From Streptomyces mayonensis (GTDB lineage Bacteria; Actinomycetota; Actinomycetes; Streptomycetales; Streptomycetaceae), in contig NZ_JACBYP010000044.1 in assembly GCF_018982965.1 (NCBI RefSeq), positions 1 to 60,938 of the forward strand: a stretch of 60,938 nt of DNA. The letters run 5' to 3'. Position 1 is the stretch's first letter. Each line of letters opens with the position of its first letter. The position numbers were made by a program, and so were the translations under genes. The notes under the pieces are model-generated. The model worked only from the letters and a program-made list of their open reading frames with translations. It had not been told where the DNA came from and ran no database searches. Positions 56,533 through 60,938 of this stretch are shown here, in pieces.

Positions 56533-56843
56533 GAGCTCGGAGTTCACACTTTCTGGCGGCCACTGGATGTTCTGGCGGCCACTGGATGCGCGGTGGCTGA
56601 AGGTGTGGCAGCGGCACGCCGGTTGGTCGCTGACCGCGACGAAATCGTCGGACGGGGCACGCGCCGACGAGTTTGACCGTACGCCGGGCTTTTCGCAACA
56701 CCACTTCGGAGTTCAGCGTTACGGAACCCCGGGGAAATCTTCCCGCAGCCGTCGTGGCAGAGTCTGGCCCTTTACGGAAAATCCGCGACGTACCTGCGTC
56801 GTTCCCGCGGAATTCATGCCGAAATCATTGAGGAGGACGTTCG
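56533..56843. promoter_or_regulatory. Divergent eccD/eccC intergenic region with 19-base tandem repeat
   Basis: TTCTGGCGGCCACTGGATG occurs twice back to back (56551-56569, 56570-56588), right next to the eccD start. GGGAAATCTTCCC (56732-56744) is an inverted repeat on the eccC side. No clear -10/-35 pair stands out. These are candidate regulatory sites. Confidence 0.5.
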
Positions 56844-59800
56844 TTGAGCGTGATCCTGTTCCGCAGGCCGGCTCGCCGTAAAGGGCCGGAAATGCCCTCC
56901 GGTGAACTGAGTCTGCAGGAACCGCCGACGCTTCCGGAAGTCGTCCCCGACAGTTCCGCGGTGTGGACCTATCTGCCGATGGCGCTGATGTCGGTCTCCA
57001 TGATGCTGATGTTCATGCGGCCCGGCATGAGCAGGGGCAGCGGCGGGTTCATCTACATCGCGCTCGGCGTGATGGTGATCGCCTCCGCGGGGATGATGCT
57101 CGGTCAGGTCATGCGCCGCAACGGCGAGCGCAAGCAGCGGCTGAAGGGCGAGCGCCGGGACTACCTGCGCTATCTGCGTCAGACCAGGCGCGTGGTGCGG
57201 ACGTCCGTGGTCGAGCAGCAGCGTGCCCTCGCCTGGCGCCATCCCGAGCCGGACGCCCTGTCGTCGCTGGTGCGCAGCACCCGGCTGTGGGAACGCCGGG
57301 CGTCCGACGAGGACTTCGCGGAGGTGCGGATGGCGGTGGGCGACCAGCGTCTGGCGATGAAGCTGACGCCGCTGTCCACCAAGCCCGTGGAGGACCTGGA
57401 GCCGCTGGCGGCGCACGCGCTGCGCAGCTTCACCCGGGCCTACTCGAGCGTGCGGGACCAGCCCATCGCGGTCTACCTGCGGGCCTGGTCGAAGGTGCTG
57501 TTCCGGGGCGACGAGGAGCAGGTGCGCGGCCTGGCCCGGGCCATGCTGGCCCAGCTGGCGGTCTTCCACTCGCCGGACGACCTGTGGATCGCGCTGTGCG
57601 TGTCCGACGAGCGGCGCGCGGAGTGGGAGTGGGCCAAGTGGCTTCCGCACAGTCTGCACCGGCACGAGGAGGACGGTGCCGGGCCCGCCCGGATGGTCGC
57701 CTCGGCCTTCGGCGAACTGGAGAACCTGCTCGGTGCCGAGTTCCTGGAGCGGCCGAGCGCGGACCCAGAGGCGGTGCCGGGAAGCGAGGAGCCGTACACG
57801 GTCGTCGTGATCGACGGCTGCGAGGTGCCGGCGGGGCACCGTTTCGACGGGCCCGGCTTCCGCAACGCGGTGGTGCTCGACCTGACCGGCGCCCTCGTGT
57901 GGCGGCCGGGACGCACCACGCTGCGGCTGGACGTCGGCGAGGGCGGTGTGTCGCTCGTACGCACCGACCGTGACCGCAAGGAGGAGTCGACCCCGCTCGG
58001 CAGTCCCGACCGGCTGGGTACGACGGGTGCGCTGGCCCTCGCCCGGCTGCTCGCCCCGTACCGGATGAGCCTGGGCGGCGACGACGCCAGGCCGCTGGCC
58101 GACGACGTCGAACTGACCTCGCTGCTGAACATCCCCGATCTGCACCGCCACGATCCGGCCACCCTGTGGGCCAGGTCGACCGGCAGCGCGCGGCTCAGGG
58201 TGCCGATCGCGGTGAGCGGCGAGGGCCGGCCCGTGGAGCTGGACATCAAGGAGTCCGCGCAGGGCGGTACGGGACCGCACGGCATGCTCATCGGTGCCAC
58301 CGGGTCCGGCAAGAGCGAACTGCTGCGCACGCTGGTCCTCTCCCTGGCTCTGACCAACTCCTCCGAGACGCTGAACTTCGTCCTCGTCGACTTCAAGGGC
58401 GGCGCCACCTTCCTCGGCCTCGACGAACTGCCGCACACCTCCGCGGTCATCACCAACCTCGCGGACGAGGTGGCGCTGGTCGCCCGCATGCAGGACGCGC
58501 TGCACGGAGAACTGATCCGGCGTCAGGAGCTGCTGCGCGCCGCCGGGAACTACACCTCGGCGCTGGAGTACGAGAAGGCGCGGCAGTCCGGGGTGGCGCT
58601 GCAGCCGCTGCCCAGCCTGTTCGTCGTGGTCGACGAGTTCAGCGAACTGCTCGCCTCGCACCGCGACTTCATGGAGCTGTTCGTCATGATCGGCCGGCTC
58701 GGCCGCAGCCTCGGCGTCCATCTGCTGCTGGCCTCGCAGCGGTTGGACGAGGGCCGCATGCACCAGCTGGAGAGCCATCTGTCGTACCGGATCGGCCTGC
58801 GGACGTTCTCGGCGATGGAGAGCCGGGGCGTGCTGGGTGTGCCGGACGCGTACGAGCTGCCCGCGCAGCCGGGCGCCGGATACCTCAAGAGCGGTGTCGC
58901 CGCGCTCACCCGGTTCCGGGCCGCCTATGTCTCGGGGCCGTACCAGCGGCGCCGGTCCGTCGTGCAGGCGCAGGTGGCGCGGCAGGTGGTGCCGTGGACG
59001 GCGGAGTGGGTGGTGCCGCGCGTTCCCTCGGACCCGGACATCACGGGTGAGCCGGAACCGGAAGAGGAGGAGCCGGAGGGGGAGCGGGACCCGCAGGGCG
59101 CGGCCGGCGAGACCCTGCTGTCGGTGGCGCTCGACCGGCTGCGCGACTCGGGACCGCCCGCCCACCAGGTGTGGCTGCCGCCACTGGACCGGCCGGCCAC
59201 CCTGGACCAGATCCTGCCTCCGCTCGCTCCGGACCCGCGCTACGGCCTGACCACGGCGGACTGGCCGATGCGGGGCCGGCTGACCGTGCCGGTGGGCGTC
59301 GTGGACCGCCCCTTCGACCAGTTGCGGGACCTGCTGACGGTCGACCTGTCGGGCTCCGGCGGCCATGTGGCCGTCGCGGGCGGTCCGCAGAGCGGCAAGA
59401 GCACCCTGTTGAGGACCCTCATCACCGCGCTGGCCCTCACCCACACCCCGCGCGAAGTGCAGTTCTACTGCCTGGACTTCGGCGGTGGCACGCTCGCCGC
59501 GCTGGACGAGCTGCCCCATGTGAGCGGGGTCGCGGCCCGGGTGGACAGCGAGCGGGTGGGCCGTACGATCGCCGAGGTCAACACGGTGCTCAGCAGGCGG
59601 GAACGGTTCTTCCTGGAGCACGGCATCGACTCCATGCCCACCTACCGCAGGCGGCGGGCGGCGGGTGAGTTCCCCGACGAGCCGCACGGCGACGTCTTCC
59701 TGGTGATCGACGGCTGGTCCACGGTGCGACAGGACTTCGACCGGCACATCCCCACCTTCAACGCGCTGGCCGCCCGCGGGCTCAACTACGGGGTGCACCT

Positions 59801-60845
59801 GCTGATCACCACCGGCCGCTGGGTGGAGCTGTCGTCCTCGGTGCGCGACCAGACCGGAACCCGGCTGGAGCTGCGGATGGGGGACGCGATGGACTCGCAG
59901 ATCGACTCCCGCCGGGCGGGGACCGTTCCGCGCAGCCCCGGGCGGGGGCTGACCTCCGAGAAGCTGCACTACCTGTCCGCCCTGCCGCGCCTGGACGGGG
60001 TCGAGGAAGCCGACGACCTCGCGGACGGGGTGGCGGGCCTGGTCGCCGCGATCGGCGAGAGCTGGACGGGGCCACGGGCGCCCCGGGTGCGGATGCTGCC
60101 GGCGAACCTGCCGGCCGAGGAACTGCCGGCGCCCGCGGGCGAGCTCGGCCTGCGTCTCCCGCTCGGACTGGACGAGAACGAACTGGCCCCGGTCTGGCAC
60201 GACTTCACCGAGAACCCGCATCTGATCGTGGTGGGCGACACCGAGAGCGGCAAGACGAACCTGCTGCGGCTGGTGGCGCGGGGCATCACCGAGCGGTACA
60301 CGCCGGCCGAGGCCCGCATCATGGCGGTGGACTACCGGCGCGAACTGGTGGAGAGCGTGCCCGAGCCGTACCGGCTGGGGCACGCGGTCTCCCTGGACAT
60401 GCTGCGGGAACTGGTGGACGGTGCGGCCCGTGCGGTCAAGCAGCGGGTGCCGGGCGAGGACGTCGCGCCGTCGAGGATGCGGCTGTGCGACTGGTGGCAG
60501 GGGCCGCGGCTGTTCATCCTGGTCGACGACTACGACATGGTGGGCGGCGGTCCGATGACGCAGCCGTTCGCCCCGCTCCTCGACCATCTCGCGCTGGGCC
60601 ACGAACTCGGCCTCCACCTGGTGGTGGCGCGCTCCTCCGCGGGCGCCGGGCGCGGGCTCAACGAGGCGCTGCTGCGCCGGCTGCAGGAGGTGAACACGCC
60701 GGGTCTGCTGATGTCCTGCCCGCCGAGCGAGGGGTACCTCTTCGGCAGCGTCAAGGGGCGGGAGCTGATCCCGGGCCGGGCGATACGCATCGCACGGCGC
60801 AAGACGTTGCAGATCCAGACGGCGCTGGTGGAGGACGCCCCTTGA
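56844..60845 (+). CDS. eccC: Type VII secretion ATPase EccC (fused EccCa-EccCb)
   Basis: The protein has 1,333 residues; the TTG at 56844 follows GGAGGA (GTG at 56850 is an alternative). Two N-terminal membrane helices (YLPMALMSVSMMLMFM; FIYIALGVMVIASAGMML) precede three FtsK/SpoIIIE ATPase domains. The P-loops are GATGSGKSE (~484), GGPQSGKST (~846) and GDTESGKTN (~1131). The first domain also has VLVDFKGGATF and the Walker B VVVDEFSEL. The single polypeptide carries all three ATPase modules, unlike the split EccCa1/EccCb1 of mycobacterial ESX-1. It powers substrate export and recognises the YxxxD/E signal of Esx proteins. Confidence 0.97.
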   Translation: MSVILFRRPARRKGPEMPSGELSLQEPPTLPEVVPDSSAVWTYLPMALMSVSMMLMFMRPGMSRGSGGFIYIALGVMVIASAGMMLGQVMRRNGERKQRLKGERRDYLRYLRQTRRVVRTSVVEQQRALAWRHPEPDALSSLVRSTRLWERRASDEDFAEVRMAVGDQRLAMKLTPLSTKPVEDLEPLAAHALRSFTRAYSSVRDQPIAVYLRAWSKVLFRGDEEQVRGLARAMLAQLAVFHSPDDLWIALCVSDERRAEWEWAKWLPHSLHRHEEDGAGPARMVASAFGELENLLGAEFLERPSADPEAVPGSEEPYTVVVIDGCEVPAGHRFDGPGFRNAVVLDLTGALVWRPGRTTLRLDVGEGGVSLVRTDRDRKEESTPLGSPDRLGTTGALALARLLAPYRMSLGGDDARPLADDVELTSLLNIPDLHRHDPATLWARSTGSARLRVPIAVSGEGRPVELDIKESAQGGTGPHGMLIGATGSGKSELLRTLVLSLALTNSSETLNFVLVDFKGGATFLGLDELPHTSAVITNLADEVALVARMQDALHGELIRRQELLRAAGNYTSALEYEKARQSGVALQPLPSLFVVVDEFSELLASHRDFMELFVMIGRLGRSLGVHLLLASQRLDEGRMHQLESHLSYRIGLRTFSAMESRGVLGVPDAYELPAQPGAGYLKSGVAALTRFRAAYVSGPYQRRRSVVQAQVARQVVPWTAEWVVPRVPSDPDITGEPEPEEEEPEGERDPQGAAGETLLSVALDRLRDSGPPAHQVWLPPLDRPATLDQILPPLAPDPRYGLTTADWPMRGRLTVPVGVVDRPFDQLRDLLTVDLSGSGGHVAVAGGPQSGKSTLLRTLITALALTHTPREVQFYCLDFGGGTLAALDELPHVSGVAARVDSERVGRTIAEVNTVLSRRERFFLEHGIDSMPTYRRRRAAGEFPDEPHGDVFLVIDGWSTVRQDFDRHIPTFNALAARGLNYGVHLLITTGRWVELSSSVRDQTGTRLELRMGDAMDSQIDSRRAGTVPRSPGRGLTSEKLHYLSALPRLDGVEEADDLADGVAGLVAAIGESWTGPRAPRVRMLPANLPAEELPAPAGELGLRLPLGLDENELAPVWHDFTENPHLIVVGDTESGKTNLLRLVARGITERYTPAEARIMAVDYRRELVESVPEPYRLGHAVSLDMLRELVDGAARAVKQRVPGEDVAPSRMRLCDWWQGPRLFILVDDYDMVGGGPMTQPFAPLLDHLALGHELGLHLVVARSSAGAGRGLNEALLRRLQEVNTPGLLMSCPPSEGYLFGSVKGRELIPGRAIRIARRKTLQIQTALVEDAP

Positions 60846-60938
60846 GCCGGGGTGTCCCGGCGCGGGCGACTCCGGGGCGGGGCGTCCCGGTGCGAGCCGT
60901 CCCGGTGCGGGCGGATTCGGTGTGGGTGGGTTGGGTGT
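60842..60938 (+). CDS. Possible start of a coupled downstream T7SS gene (partial)
   Basis: A TTG overlapping the eccC stop (TTGA) opens a frame that stays open to the window end, coding an Arg/Val/Pro-rich start. mycP or eccE would be expected here, but the 32 codons are too few and too low in complexity to identify. The stretch also contains short direct repeats (GTCCCGGTGCG), so it may be non-coding. Confidence 0.25.
   Translation, partial: MSRGVPARATPGRGVPVRAVPVRADSVWVGWV

Noticed and set aside
56673..56700. TTGACC as a -35 box for eccC
   Set aside because: No -10-like sequence at 16-19 bases.

Overview
The window is high-GC actinobacterial DNA, almost certainly from the chromosome of a Streptomyces. 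It has strong third-position G/C, GTG and TTG starts, a WhiJ/AbaA-type regulatory triplet (HATPase, XRE-DUF5753, DUF397), a two-unit PHO box, and an actinobacterial type VII secretion system (T7SS). I saw no rRNA, tRNA, CRISPR array or insertion sequence. The first ~130 bases contain long G runs that look like a poorly resolved contig end.

Region 1 (1-17.4 kb) is ordinary chromosome. In order it holds a truncated HTH protein gene, the HATPase/XRE/DUF397 triplet, a PH-domain protein, metG, a VWA-domain protein with a Pro/Glu-rich spacer, phoX behind a PHO box, an EEP-family phosphodiesterase, two small membrane-protein genes, a SpoIIE-type phosphatase, a hypothetical protein, a tiny membrane-anchored protein, an XRE-TPR regulator, and a GH13 alpha-glucosidase.

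Region 2 (17.6-60.9 kb) is a T7SS locus. The membrane and motor genes are eccD and eccB (minus strand) and eccC (plus strand, divergent). Downstream of eccB on the minus strand lies one long unidirectional gene train: two Esx/WXG100-like proteins, a small T7SS-associated protein, a 1,090-residue protein whose second half is a charged coiled coil, a YbaB-like protein, a third WXG-like small protein, and then one uninterrupted 29,451-base gene for a 9,816-residue protein. An SseB-like T7SS-associated protein overlaps the end of the giant gene. Starts and stops in the last part of the train overlap or abut (ATGA, TGAATG), which indicates translational coupling. No mycP or eccE is complete in the window, but a possible coupled ORF starts at the eccC stop and runs off the end.

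The giant protein is the main item of interest. Reading it by eye I see: an N-terminal ~335-residue T7SS effector-type helical domain; a long disordered linker; two ~900-residue copies of a module carrying a His-Gly/Cys pair 47 residues apart; a ~1,770-residue beta-rich region of unknown role; an OTU-like cysteine protease domain; and five tandem copies of a helical plus ADP-ribosyltransferase-like (ART) module interleaved with two more His/Cys caspase-like modules and one decayed copy. Three of the five ART-like copies keep S-x-S and E-x-E signatures and two have lost both. All five appear to have Trp where a canonical ART has its NAD-binding Arg. The arrangement suggests a very large, modular, self-processing or multi-warhead T7SS substrate. 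Domain identities rest on motif recognition without searches and are marked as such.
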